A DNA stretch of 7,507 nucleotides from Deltaproteobacteria bacterium (GCA_015233295.1 JADFYC010000103.1:2778-10284); one strand, 5' to 3'; positions 1 through 6,902 are shown, numbered from the stretch's first letter. Numbers and translations: made by a program. Notes: generated by a model not told the origin, from the letters alone.

Positions 1-15
1 TTTTCGCTGATTTTA

Positions 16-59
16 CCGCAAGATATAGATGCATGTTGGCAAACGCAAATATCCTGCGG
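16..59. repeat. Imperfect inverted repeat upstream of the sensor gene
   Basis: The arm at 16-26 (CCGCAAGATAT) and the arm at 49-59 (ATATCCTGCGG) are reverse complements with one mismatch in 11 positions, separated by 22 bp. The dyad lies upstream of the preferred start at 93 and covers the alternative start at 33. It could be an operator for a dimeric regulator or a leader hairpin. No convincing -35/-10 pair was seen around it. A chance occurrence is possible, since only one copy is visible. Confidence 0.35.
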
Positions 60-79
60 CAGTGCCGGTTTCCCGAACT

Positions 80-84
80 AGAGG
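80..84 (+). promoter_or_regulatory. Putative ribosome binding site for the sensor gene
   Basis: AGAGG lies 8 nt before the ATG at 93. The other in-frame ATG, at 33, has no purine-rich Shine-Dalgarno match at proper spacing. This site, together with the signal peptide that begins exactly at the Met encoded at 93, decides the start in favour of 93. Confidence 0.45.
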
Positions 85-92
85 CTGCGTAT

Positions 93-2924
93 ATGGAAAA
101 AATATATTTGCGGATTCTCATCGTCACGCTCTTTTTGTTTCTTGGTGGAATCTTAGGTGTAACCGCAGCTTCGGCGGACCACCCGGAAGATCATGTTATA
201 GCTCAACTGACGGAAGAGGAAAAAGCTTTCTTGGCGGGTAAAGAATTCCGCCTGGGCGTGGACGCGGAACGGGCGCCCTTCGAGTTCTTCGACGAAAAAG
301 GAGATTACGCCGGCATCACCGCTGAGTTCGTGGAGATGGCCGCCAGGCACCTGGGCGTGGTCATGGTCCCTCAAAAAGGTCTGAAATGGACGGAGGCCAT
401 CGAAAAGACCAAGGTCGGTCAAATAGATATCATCCCCAAGATGACGCCGACTGCCGAACGAAAAAAATTTTTGATTTTCACCAGACCCTACATTACCTTC
501 CCTTCCGTCATCGTTATGCGTAAAGGCCATTCTGCCTCCGGACTCGACGACCTCAAAGGCCTTAGGGTCGGAGTCGTAAAGGGGCTGGTTATGGAGGCCA
601 ACCTGAAGCGCGATCGCCCCGACTTGCCGCTAATCCCCATGCCCGACCTGGAGACCGCCCTGCGCGAACTTTCCGCTGGGAAATTCGACGCCTTTATAGA
701 CAACCTGGGCCCGGTTACCTACACTATCGACAAAGTTGGGCTGGCCAATTTGAAGATTGCCGGTGAGACTCCCTATACCCATGATTTGGCCATGGGCGTC
801 AGGAAAGACTGGCCTCTATTGGCGTCAGCCCTGGACAAGGCCATAGCCGGCATAACCGAGCAGGAAAAGGCAGAGATAAAGCAACGTTGGCTGGCCATTC
901 AGTATACCGGCACAATCAACTGGATGGTTGTCGGGCCCATAGGAACCGGATTGCTGGCCATAACAGCCTTCGTCTTAATTTGGAATCGCCGCTTGGGCCT
1001 GGCCATTCGGGAACGTAAAGCCGCAGAGAAAGAACTGACACGACTCTTGGAGGAAACTAAACAACAGGCCAAAATCCTGAAGTACCAGCAGGAGAAGTTG
1101 CAGGAGACCGAAGCCTGGTTTCGCGGCATCATCGAGTCTGCACCCGATGGAATTTTAGTGACCGATAACGGTGGCGTAATTATCCTCACCAACGCCATGG
1201 TCGACAAGATGTTCGGTTACCAGCCCGGCGACCTGCTGAACAAGAATGTCGATATCCTGGTTCCGGAGGATATCCGAGCCGGGCATGGGCTTAAGCGTGA
1301 GAGCTTCATGCAGACCCTAACGGGTCGAGAGATGGGCAGCGGCCTCAACCTGCGGGGAGTGCGCCGGGACGGCTCGGAGTATCCGGCGGAAATCGGGCTG
1401 TCAAAGTTACCCGCATCCGGCTCCCGAGGCACTTGTGTCTGCGTCTCCATCCGCGATATCACCGAACGAAAAGCCGCTGAATCGGCCCTGGCCAAGAGCC
1501 GTGAAATACTTCAGGGCATCCTTGACACCAGCCCCATAGCCGTGGCCGTCTTTGTGGATGGGGTAATCCGGTTTGCCAACCCACACTTCACGAATTTACT
1601 GGGCCCCCGAGTTGGAGATCCGGCTCCGCCGCTTTGTACCGATGCCGCCGATCGGGACGTGCTCGCTGGACTTCTCCGGCAACAAGAAGTAGTCTCCGAT
1701 TTTGATGTCCAGATGTTTGGGACGGACAATAAGATACACAATTTCATGGCCACCTATCTTCGGACTGAATATGAGGGAGAGAAAGGCACCCTGGCCTGGC
1801 TGGTAGATATAACCAAGATTAAAACAATTGAGAAGGCGTTGACCGCGGCTGAAGAGCGCAGCCGGTTACTGCTCGAGTCGGCCGGAGAAGGCATTTTCGG
1901 GGTCGATACAAGTGGTCAAATGACTTTCGCCAATCCTGCGGCTCTCCGCATGTGGGGATACGGAGAGGAAGAGATGTTGGGAAAGAAAATTCAGCCTATC
2001 ATTTACCAGTCATTACCGGATGTCTCACCAAACCAGGCAGACGACGGACCCATGTCGGCTTCTTACAAGGGAGGAGAAACCAGACGGAATGTCAACGAAA
2101 TCTGGTGGCGTAAAGATGGTAACAATTTCTACGTTGATTATTCCAGCACGCCTATTTATAAAGAAAACATTTTGGTGGGCGCGGTGGTTACGTTCGGTGA
2201 CGTCACTGAACGGAAGAAGGTGGAAAAGGAGCTGGAGCATTATGTTAAGGACCTCGAACGATTCAACCGGCTGGTGGTGGGCCGAGAAATAAGAATGCTT
2301 TATCTCAAACAAGAAATCAATGAGTTGAGAAAACAAGCCGGGCAAAGCGCCAAATACATCGTCCCGGCGGAGGTCGACCCCAATGAGGGGATTAGACCGT
2401 TCAAGGAAGAAAGAGAAGAACCAACGTTTGATTGGACCATGCTCGGAGATATCACCAAGGGCCGCCCCAACCTTGGTTCTTCCATGGATGTGGCTCTTTA
2501 CAGATTATTACAGTTTACGTTAAGAGACGTCATCATCGCAAAATTCAACTCCGAAACTGCCGACAAGTTATATTTTGAGGCCGGTGAGATGGCCGGCAGA
2601 GAACTCTATCGGGCGATGATGGTCAAGGCCAAAGATTTTGACGAATTTATAAAGGAAGTGCAGGAGCTTTTTGGAAATTTGAAGATGGGTATCCTGAAGA
2701 TTGAAAAAGCGGAATTGGAGACGATGAATTTTGTTCTCACCCTGGCCGAAGATCTGGATTGTTCCGGGCTGCCTATTTCTAATGAGACCATATGTACTTA
2801 TGATGAAGGATTTATCAGCGGCCTGCTCCTGGAGCACACCGGCCTTCGCTTTAATGTGAAAGAAGTTAACTGCTGGTGTTCCGGTGATAGACTCTGCCGG
2901 TTTGAAGCAAATCCGGCCGGCTGA
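93..2924 (+). CDS. Membrane sensor: periplasmic binding domain, TM, three PAS, V4R domain, no kinase
   Basis: This is a 943-residue sensor when started at 93; an in-frame ATG at 33 would add 20 residues before the signal peptide. Seen in order: signal peptide about 1-27 (hydrophobic LRILIVTLFLFLGG, then AASA); bacterial solute-binding family 3 domain about 52-270 (FRLGVDAERAPFEFF, GQIDIIPKMTPTAERK, FTRPY); transmembrane helix about 277-297; charged coiled-coil 300-340; PAS domains about 341-460, 470-578 and 585-707, the first and third ending in D[IV]TERK. Next come a helical linker 710-750 (NRLVVGREIRMLYLKQEINE) and a V4R (4-vinyl reductase-type) domain about 785-940. The V4R end has C901, E924, C927 and C935 in the C...ExxC-x7-C spacing that I recall for the zinc site of DmpR/PoxR-type V4R domains. 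No H-box, ATPase N/G boxes, GGDEF, EAL or HTH is visible, so the output is unknown. The domain order implies a periplasmic ligand, probably amino-acid-like, sensed across the inner membrane and coupled to cytosolic PAS and V4R signals. It probably shares an operon with the next gene. Confidence 0.88.
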   Translation: MEKIYLRILIVTLFLFLGGILGVTAASADHPEDHVIAQLTEEEKAFLAGKEFRLGVDAERAPFEFFDEKGDYAGITAEFVEMAARHLGVVMVPQKGLKWTEAIEKTKVGQIDIIPKMTPTAERKKFLIFTRPYITFPSVIVMRKGHSASGLDDLKGLRVGVVKGLVMEANLKRDRPDLPLIPMPDLETALRELSAGKFDAFIDNLGPVTYTIDKVGLANLKIAGETPYTHDLAMGVRKDWPLLASALDKAIAGITEQEKAEIKQRWLAIQYTGTINWMVVGPIGTGLLAITAFVLIWNRRLGLAIRERKAAEKELTRLLEETKQQAKILKYQQEKLQETEAWFRGIIESAPDGILVTDNGGVIILTNAMVDKMFGYQPGDLLNKNVDILVPEDIRAGHGLKRESFMQTLTGREMGSGLNLRGVRRDGSEYPAEIGLSKLPASGSRGTCVCVSIRDITERKAAESALAKSREILQGILDTSPIAVAVFVDGVIRFANPHFTNLLGPRVGDPAPPLCTDAADRDVLAGLLRQQEVVSDFDVQMFGTDNKIHNFMATYLRTEYEGEKGTLAWLVDITKIKTIEKALTAAEERSRLLLESAGEGIFGVDTSGQMTFANPAALRMWGYGEEEMLGKKIQPIIYQSLPDVSPNQADDGPMSASYKGGETRRNVNEIWWRKDGNNFYVDYSSTPIYKENILVGAVVTFGDVTERKKVEKELEHYVKDLERFNRLVVGREIRMLYLKQEINELRKQAGQSAKYIVPAEVDPNEGIRPFKEEREEPTFDWTMLGDITKGRPNLGSSMDVALYRLLQFTLRDVIIAKFNSETADKLYFEAGEMAGRELYRAMMVKAKDFDEFIKEVQELFGNLKMGILKIEKAELETMNFVLTLAEDLDCSGLPISNETICTYDEGFISGLLLEHTGLRFNVKEVNCWCSGDRLCRFEANPAG

Positions 2925-2951
2925 GGTTCACCCGTTCCAGTCACGCCCACC

Positions 2952-2956
2952 GGAGG
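2952..2956 (+). promoter_or_regulatory. Ribosome binding site of the DUF1566/FG-GAP gene
   Basis: A perfect GGAGG lies 7 nt before the ATG at 2964, inside the 39-nt gap after the sensor's stop codon. It fixes the start. No terminator hairpin or promoter is visible in the gap, so translation from a shared transcript is the simplest reading. Confidence 0.7.
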
Positions 2957-2963
2957 TAACTGA

Positions 2964-5285
2964 ATGCTACGCCAAAAAATCATCACAACCCTAGTCACCC
3001 TGGCTGCCTTATTGTGCTGCCTGTCCGCCATGAGTGAAAGTCAGACGACTCCAGCGCCTGTTCCCAAAACCGGCCAAACCCTTTCTTATGCCACCGGTGA
3101 CGACGGCGACCTCCAAAAGGGCGAGGCCTCCGGCAGCGCGACTGCCACCTTCACCTACCCTGTCGTCGATACGGGTCAGACCAAATGCTACAATGCCGCG
3201 TCAGAGATCGCTGCGCCAGGCTCAGGGCAAGCCTTTTATGGCCAGGATGCTCAGTTTTCGCACAACCAGCCCAGCTACACCCTGAGCAGCGACGGTCTGA
3301 CCGTATATGACAACGTCACCGGCCTGACCTGGCAAAGCAGCCCGGACACTAACGGCGACGGCGCCATAACTTCTACCGACAAAATGACCTATGCTCAAGC
3401 CATTTCACGCCCCGCCACCCTAAACGCCGCTAAGTACGGCGGATACAGCGACTGGCGTCTACCGACCATCAAGGAGCTTTATTCACTCATAGACTTCAGA
3501 GGCACCGACCCCAGCGGTTATACCGGTACCGATACCTCCGGCCTGACGCCTTTCATCAATACCGGCTACTTCAAGTTCGCTTATGGACAACTGAGCGCCG
3601 GCGAACGGATCATCGACTCGCAGTATGCCTCCAGTAATTTGTATGTCGGCCCCAGCCCAGGCGGCAGCAAGCTATTTGGCGTGAACTTCGCCGACGGCCG
3701 GATCAAAGGGTACGACCTGCAAATGTCTGGCAACCCGGAAAAGACCTTTTTCGTGCAATGTGTGCGGGGCAATACGAGTTACGGCGTCAACAACTTCTTA
3801 GATAACGGTGACCAGACCATCACCGACAAAGCCACTGGCCTGATGTGGTCGAAAAGCGACAGCGGCTCGGCTATGAACTGGGAAGCCGCTCTGGCCTGGG
3901 TTCAAACGAAGAACGCCGCCAACTACCTCGGCCGCAACGACTGGAGGCTGCCCAACGCCAAGGAACTCCAGAGTATTGTCGATTACACCCGATGCCCCGA
4001 TACCACAGGTTCGGCCGCCATCGATCCAGTCTTCACCAGCACTTCGATAACCAACGAGGGCGGTCAGGTCGACTATCCCTACTACTGGACGGGGACAACT
4101 CATGCGGCGTATGACGGTTCAGGCGGGGCTGGCGTGTACGTCAGCTTCGGCAGGGCTTTGGGCTGGATGAAACAAATAAATAGCACATGCTACACGCTTT
4201 CTGACGTGCACGGCGCAGGTGCTCAGCGCAGCGACCCTAAAAGCGGCAGCCCGACCAGCTACTACCTTGGCCTGGCCTGCAGCGGAGGGTCCGCCTACGG
4301 GCACGGGCCCCAGGGTGACATCATCCGCGTCTACAACTCTGTTCGCTTAGTCCGAAACATAATGCAAACTGACTATGATTTTAACGGGGACGGTAAGGCT
4401 GACATCCTCTGGCACCACGCCGACACCGGACAGGTCTGGCTATACCTGATGAATGGGATGTTCATTTCTTCCAATGGACCCGTTGCTACCGTCAACGACT
4501 TGAATTGGACGATTCAAGGGATTGGGGATTTCAATGGGGACGGCAAAACCGACATCCTCTGGCGCAATATTACCACGAAGCAAGTTTGGATATACCTGAT
4601 GAATGGAACGTCTATTGTTTCCCAGGGGCTTGTCGGCACAGTCAGCGACTCGAATTGGCAGATTCAAGGGGTCGGTGATTTTGACGGGGATGGGAAAGCC
4701 GATATATTATGGCGGAATGCGGTTACAGGTCAAGTCTGGATGTACCTGATGAATGGAACATCTATTTCTTCACAGGGGTCTGTCGGCACAGTCAGCGACT
4801 TGAACTGGAAGATTGAAGGGATCGGTGATTTCAACGGGGACGGCAAAGCCGATATCCTCTGGCGCAATACCAACACCGGGCAAGTTTGGATGTGGACCAT
4901 GAATGGATCAACTATAACTTCCCAAGGGTCTGTCGGCACAGTCAGTGATTTGAGCTGGCAGATTCAGGGGATCGGTGACTTCAACGGGGACGGGAAATCC
5001 GATGTACTCTGGCGGAATTCGGCCACGGGTCAAGTCTGGATGTACCTGATGAATGGAGTATCCATTGCTTCACAGGGATATGTAGGCGCCGTCAGTGACT
5101 CAAATTGGCAGATCCAAGGGGTAGGTGATTTTGATGGGGATGGGAAAGCCGACACCCTTTGGCGCAACGCCACCACTGGGGAAGTCTGGCTGTACCTGAT
5201 GAATGTAACGGCCATTGCTTCCCAGGGATCTGTTGCTATCGTCAGCGACTCGAATTGGAAAACGCAACTGTTGTTTGGCCGGTGA
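2964..5285 (+). CDS. Exported protein with two DUF1566 (Lcl_C) domains and six FG-GAP/VCBS repeats
   Basis: This is a 773-residue exported protein. A signal peptide is seen at about 1-22 (KIITTLVTLAALLCCLSA). It ends near two cysteines but does not fit a lipobox, so a Sec/SPI signal is more likely than a lipoprotein. Two DUF1566/Lcl_C domains follow. The first, about 105-268, carries YSDWRLPTIKEL and ends FFVQCVRG. The second, about 274-465, carries NDWRLPNAKEL and ends VRLVRN. The first also holds a dockerin/EF-hand-like loop (DTNGDGAITSTD, 128-139). Residues 472-771 are six units of exactly 50 residues, each starting DF[ND]GDGK and continuing LW[RH]...VW.Y.MNG. Such FG-GAP/VCBS repeats form calcium-binding beta-propeller blades. 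DUF1566 is the C-terminal domain of Legionella Lcl adhesin, and its role in this setting is unknown. A surface or extracellular binding role is inferred from the signal and domains. The gene sits 39 bp after the sensor gene and is probably cotranscribed with it. Confidence 0.9.
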   Translation: MLRQKIITTLVTLAALLCCLSAMSESQTTPAPVPKTGQTLSYATGDDGDLQKGEASGSATATFTYPVVDTGQTKCYNAASEIAAPGSGQAFYGQDAQFSHNQPSYTLSSDGLTVYDNVTGLTWQSSPDTNGDGAITSTDKMTYAQAISRPATLNAAKYGGYSDWRLPTIKELYSLIDFRGTDPSGYTGTDTSGLTPFINTGYFKFAYGQLSAGERIIDSQYASSNLYVGPSPGGSKLFGVNFADGRIKGYDLQMSGNPEKTFFVQCVRGNTSYGVNNFLDNGDQTITDKATGLMWSKSDSGSAMNWEAALAWVQTKNAANYLGRNDWRLPNAKELQSIVDYTRCPDTTGSAAIDPVFTSTSITNEGGQVDYPYYWTGTTHAAYDGSGGAGVYVSFGRALGWMKQINSTCYTLSDVHGAGAQRSDPKSGSPTSYYLGLACSGGSAYGHGPQGDIIRVYNSVRLVRNIMQTDYDFNGDGKADILWHHADTGQVWLYLMNGMFISSNGPVATVNDLNWTIQGIGDFNGDGKTDILWRNITTKQVWIYLMNGTSIVSQGLVGTVSDSNWQIQGVGDFDGDGKADILWRNAVTGQVWMYLMNGTSISSQGSVGTVSDLNWKIEGIGDFNGDGKADILWRNTNTGQVWMWTMNGSTITSQGSVGTVSDLSWQIQGIGDFNGDGKSDVLWRNSATGQVWMYLMNGVSIASQGYVGAVSDSNWQIQGVGDFDGDGKADTLWRNATTGEVWLYLMNVTAIASQGSVAIVSDSNWKTQLLFGR
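4377..5276 (+). repeat. Six tandem 150-bp repeats encoding FG-GAP/VCBS units
   Basis: Units begin at 4377, 4527, 4677, 4827, 4977 and 5127, each exactly 150 bp with no indels. The core of each encodes D-[FY]-[ND]-G-D-G-K-[AST]-D (consensus DFNGDGKAD). Unit 3 and unit 6 both begin DFDGDGKAD and are both preceded by SDSNWQIQGVG, while the others have DFNGDG, which suggests a three-unit higher-order period. Units 3 and 5 also share a long near-identical stretch encoding GQVWMYLMNG. The last unit decays into NWKTQLLFGR and the stop. High nucleotide identity makes the array prone to unit gain or loss and to misassembly. Confidence 0.92.
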
Positions 5286-5312
5286 ACTTTAGCAGTGGGA
5301 ATTTAGGACATT

Positions 5313-5958
5313 TTATATAGAAACCGGCCGACCACAAAGCACCTGACGGAATTTCTTGCTTAAGGGATAAACGAAAATGGCTTTGCTCGGTATGGCCTTT
5401 CTCCTCCCATCACTGTAAAGGCTGTACCCCTGAGTCGTCCCGACTTGAATCCAATTGGCCGCCCGGTAGCAGGTGCCTGTGAATCTATCCAGTTGGACGA
5501 AAGTCTCTAACAACGCCAACCACCAGATTGAGATTGGTCACCCGTTGTTCATTCGTCCAGCCGATAAATTTGTCTCGACAGGACAACCGCCAGGCGCTGG
5601 CCCCGAAACCCAGCCCGGCCAGCAGATGTGGTTCTGACGTCGGGTTCGATGTCCCGTCCGAGCTCTCCGGACTCTTCTCCCCATACACCAGATACCGTAG
5701 TTGGGCGCCAAACAAGGCAGAACTCTTAATATAATGAAACTGTCTAATCATTCGTCGCCAGAGGCTGGATTGCTCCCCCGTCTCAACCAAGACAAACCGG
5801 AGTACCGGTATCTCCCTTAGATCCAGGCAGACTTCAAACGTCGGAGCGGCAATGGGCCGGTCCGTTTCCGGGCGCGGTTTGTTAGTCTTGGCCGGCAATG
5901 CGGGCAAAGTGATCAGGTTATCCATATCGTCATTGAGAAACTTGGTCAAAATTGGCAT
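5313..5958 (-). pseudogene. DUF4338 (DruA-like) gene broken by internal deletion and frameshift
   Basis: Two minus-strand pieces in different frames belong to one DUF4338-family protein. The upstream piece, 5958-5485 (157 codons), contains SLWRRMIRQFHYIKS, FGAQLRYLVYGE and the hallmark LGFGASAWRLSCRDKFIGWT, then TNLNLVV. The downstream piece, about 5519-5313, continues with ALLETFVQLDRF, GTCYRAANWIQVGTTQG and FVYPLSKKF. In intact relatives, as I recall them, about 45 residues (NNxRFLILPWV through YGxxPV) lie between NLxLVV and LLETFV. Here they are missing and the frame changes near 5517-5520. The N-terminal region before the LP-rich linker also looks short. Family members include DruA of Druantia defence and many stand-alone or transposon-associated copies; no Druantia partners are seen here. 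It is convergent with the DUF1566 gene and probably non-functional. Confidence 0.8.
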
Positions 5959-6010
5959 CAGGTTATGGTCTTCTTGTTAAATTTTGATGATGGTTTCTTC
6001 AATCCAAATC

Positions 6011-6178
6011 TTACTCTGGCAGCTTCATTCCCCGCTGTGCTAACGCTGCATTGACCACTTCTTCTAAGGTGATAGGACAAAGAAAAGCCGGAACTGCTTC
6101 TCCTTCTGGCTTTAGGGCTGCTTTCCTCAGCATGCCAATAGCTCTATTGTCCTCTCCTGTGGAAACTTTCTTGCTCAT
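6011..6178 (-). CDS. Small hypothetical ORF, 55 residues, upstream of the DUF4338 remnant
   Basis: The minus-strand ORF runs from an ATG at 6178 to a TAA at 6013-6011. The product begins MSKKVSTGEDNRAIGMLRKA, contains AFLCPITLEEVVNAALAQRG and ends MKLPE. It is soluble, mixed-charge and mostly helix-compatible, with no membrane segment. A weak purine stretch (GAAAGA) lies 6 nt before the ATG. The stop is 52 nt before the start of the DUF4338 remnant on the same strand, so cotranscription is possible. I do not recognise a family. It could be a real small gene, a fragment of a larger decayed gene, or chance: 55 codons without a stop is not decisive. The plus-strand ORF across the same bases has a less protein-like composition. 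Confidence 0.3.
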   Translation of the reverse strand: MSKKVSTGEDNRAIGMLRKAALKPEGEAVPAFLCPITLEEVVNAALAQRGMKLPE

Positions 6179-6410
6179 GGGGTATCTTTCAAATAAAGTC
6201 TGGCAGTATGGTTCAAGCTTGGTTAGAAGTCAGGACGATCAAAGGAAACATTCGACTGTTCCAATAACTTAATGACTTTGCTATGCTATGGATTAGATGG
6301 CAAGAAAAAAGATGCTGGGTTGAGGCAGGAGGTGCGATATATCCCGGGGCCTAAATCGATCAGGATGCAGAAAAGCGGCTGCTGGGGATGGTCAGTCTCT
6401 GCATATGTTA

Positions 6411-6605
6411 TACACAGACTCGACTGGTAATCCTTACAAGGCCGCGGCTGAATCTTTCTTGAACGATTGGATTGATCGAGCCAGTTCTTCCGACATCCAA
6501 ATGCTCAAATAGTTCGCCCAACCCTGGGTGCCCACCGTTTTGGTCTATTGACACACTACGACCACCCAATCTCCACAGGACCATTAGAATTGGGCTTTGG
6601 ATAAA
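6411..6605 (+). pseudogene. ISL3-family transposase fragment, frameshifted
   Basis: The first frame (6411-6509) reads NPYKAAAESFLNDWIDRASS then SDIQMLK. This matches the C-terminal pattern of ISL3/IS204 transposases (A..FL.DWI..A..SxI..L..FA). It is cut by a TAG at 6510. The reading then resumes one base out of register at about 6524: AHRFGLLTHYDHPISTGPLE, the strongly conserved ISL3 block that precedes G.NNKIK..KRQAYGFR. One lost base near 6519-6523 would restore FAQTLGAHRFGLL, and a one-base change would remove the TAG. After about 6605 the match fades, with only a hint of DKI in place of NKIK. The N-terminal two thirds of the family's usual length of about 400 residues is absent or unrecognisable, so this is a decayed remnant. 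Confidence 0.72.
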
Positions 6606-6890
6606 ATCGATCATGTTAATCAGATTCTCTTAGTCATTGTATAGAGATCCACGGCATTAGTGTTTATAACTAGACTGGAGAAATCATCCACCCAAATGGC
6701 GGAGGATGCCATTCACTACCGTACAGTTATGATTTAATCACAAAAATATATTTGTTATATATGCTGCATTGAATTCTATCTGATAGGCCAAATTGCATTT
6801 ATCTAGAAGATTATACAATATAATTTACGATTTTAGAAGACAAACATAAAAGTCTGTGCCCTGATATCAGTATCCATTCTATAAAATCCT
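6606..6890. other. AT-rich intergenic stretch, no gene seen
   Basis: Lying between the ISL3 remnant and the start of the last transposase, this stretch is clearly AT-richer than the left half of the window, notably around 6721-6850. I found no coding match on either strand, no tRNA and no clear terminator. A TATAAT at 6819-6824 resembles a -10 box for the downstream transposase. The nearest -35-like TTGCAT (6793-6798) is 20 bp away, too far, so no promoter is called. The left end of the downstream IS should lie here, but the matching right end is outside the window. Confidence 0.5.
6687..6713. other. Possible ISL3 right end with a small hairpin
   Basis: About 80 bp after the last ISL3 coding similarity lies ATCCACCCAAATGGCGGAGG (6685-6704), followed by ATGCC. 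Read on the other strand this starts GGCATCCTCCGCCATTTGGG, which resembles the GG-starting ends I recall for ISL3-type elements. It also contains a hairpin: AATGGC (6695-6700), a 7-nt loop, then GCCATT (6708-6713). No matching left end was found upstream, so this is a suggestion only. Confidence 0.2.
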
Positions 6891-6891
6891 T

Positions 6892-6896
6892 GGAGG
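6892..6896 (+). promoter_or_regulatory. Ribosome binding site of the DDE transposase
   Basis: GGAGG lies 6 nt before the ATG at 6903 and fixes this start. Its preservation suggests that the transposase gene decayed recently. Confidence 0.65.
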
Positions 6897-6902
6897 CCGA
6901 TT

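Noticed and set aside
33..92. N-terminal extension of the sensor from the ATG at 33
   Set aside because: It would put 20 polar residues before an otherwise textbook signal peptide and has no good ribosome binding site. The ATG at 93 has AGAGG at 8 nt.
153..2837. Several minus-strand ORFs of 60-125 codons over the sensor gene
   Set aside because: They are shadows of a well-supported plus-strand gene and show no recognisable domains.
2964..3030. Lipoprotein signal in the DUF1566/FG-GAP protein
   Set aside because: The two cysteines at residues 18-19 are preceded by ALL/LLC rather than a lipobox [LVI][AST][GA]C, so an ordinary Sec signal fits better.
4440..5215. Minus-strand ORFs with repeated FIRYIQT-like ends inside the repeat array
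   Set aside because: They are the reverse reading of the 150-bp tandem repeats. Their similarity to each other comes from the repeat itself.
5286..5312. Terminator between the convergent DUF1566 gene and the DUF4338 remnant
   Set aside because: No stem-loop with a T-tract is visible in these 27 bases.
5528..5734. Plus-strand 68-codon ORF
   Set aside because: It lies opposite the conserved DUF4338 coding sequence and has no recognisable features.
5313..5958. A Druantia anti-phage defence locus
   Set aside because: Only a broken DUF4338 gene is present. No DruE-like helicase or other Druantia partner is seen, and the neighbours are transposase remnants.
6051..6272. Plus-strand 73-codon ORF
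   Set aside because: It mostly overlaps the minus-strand 55-codon ORF, has a low-complexity Ser/Leu-rich composition and lacks a ribosome binding site.
6408..6614. Minus-strand 68-codon ORF
   Set aside because: It is antisense to the ISL3 transposase blocks read on the plus strand.
6793..6824. Promoter TTGCAT / TATAAT before the transposase
   Set aside because: The spacing is 20 bp to TATAAT and 13 bp to TATACA, both outside the usual range, and the stretch is AT-rich so -10-like hexamers are expected by chance.
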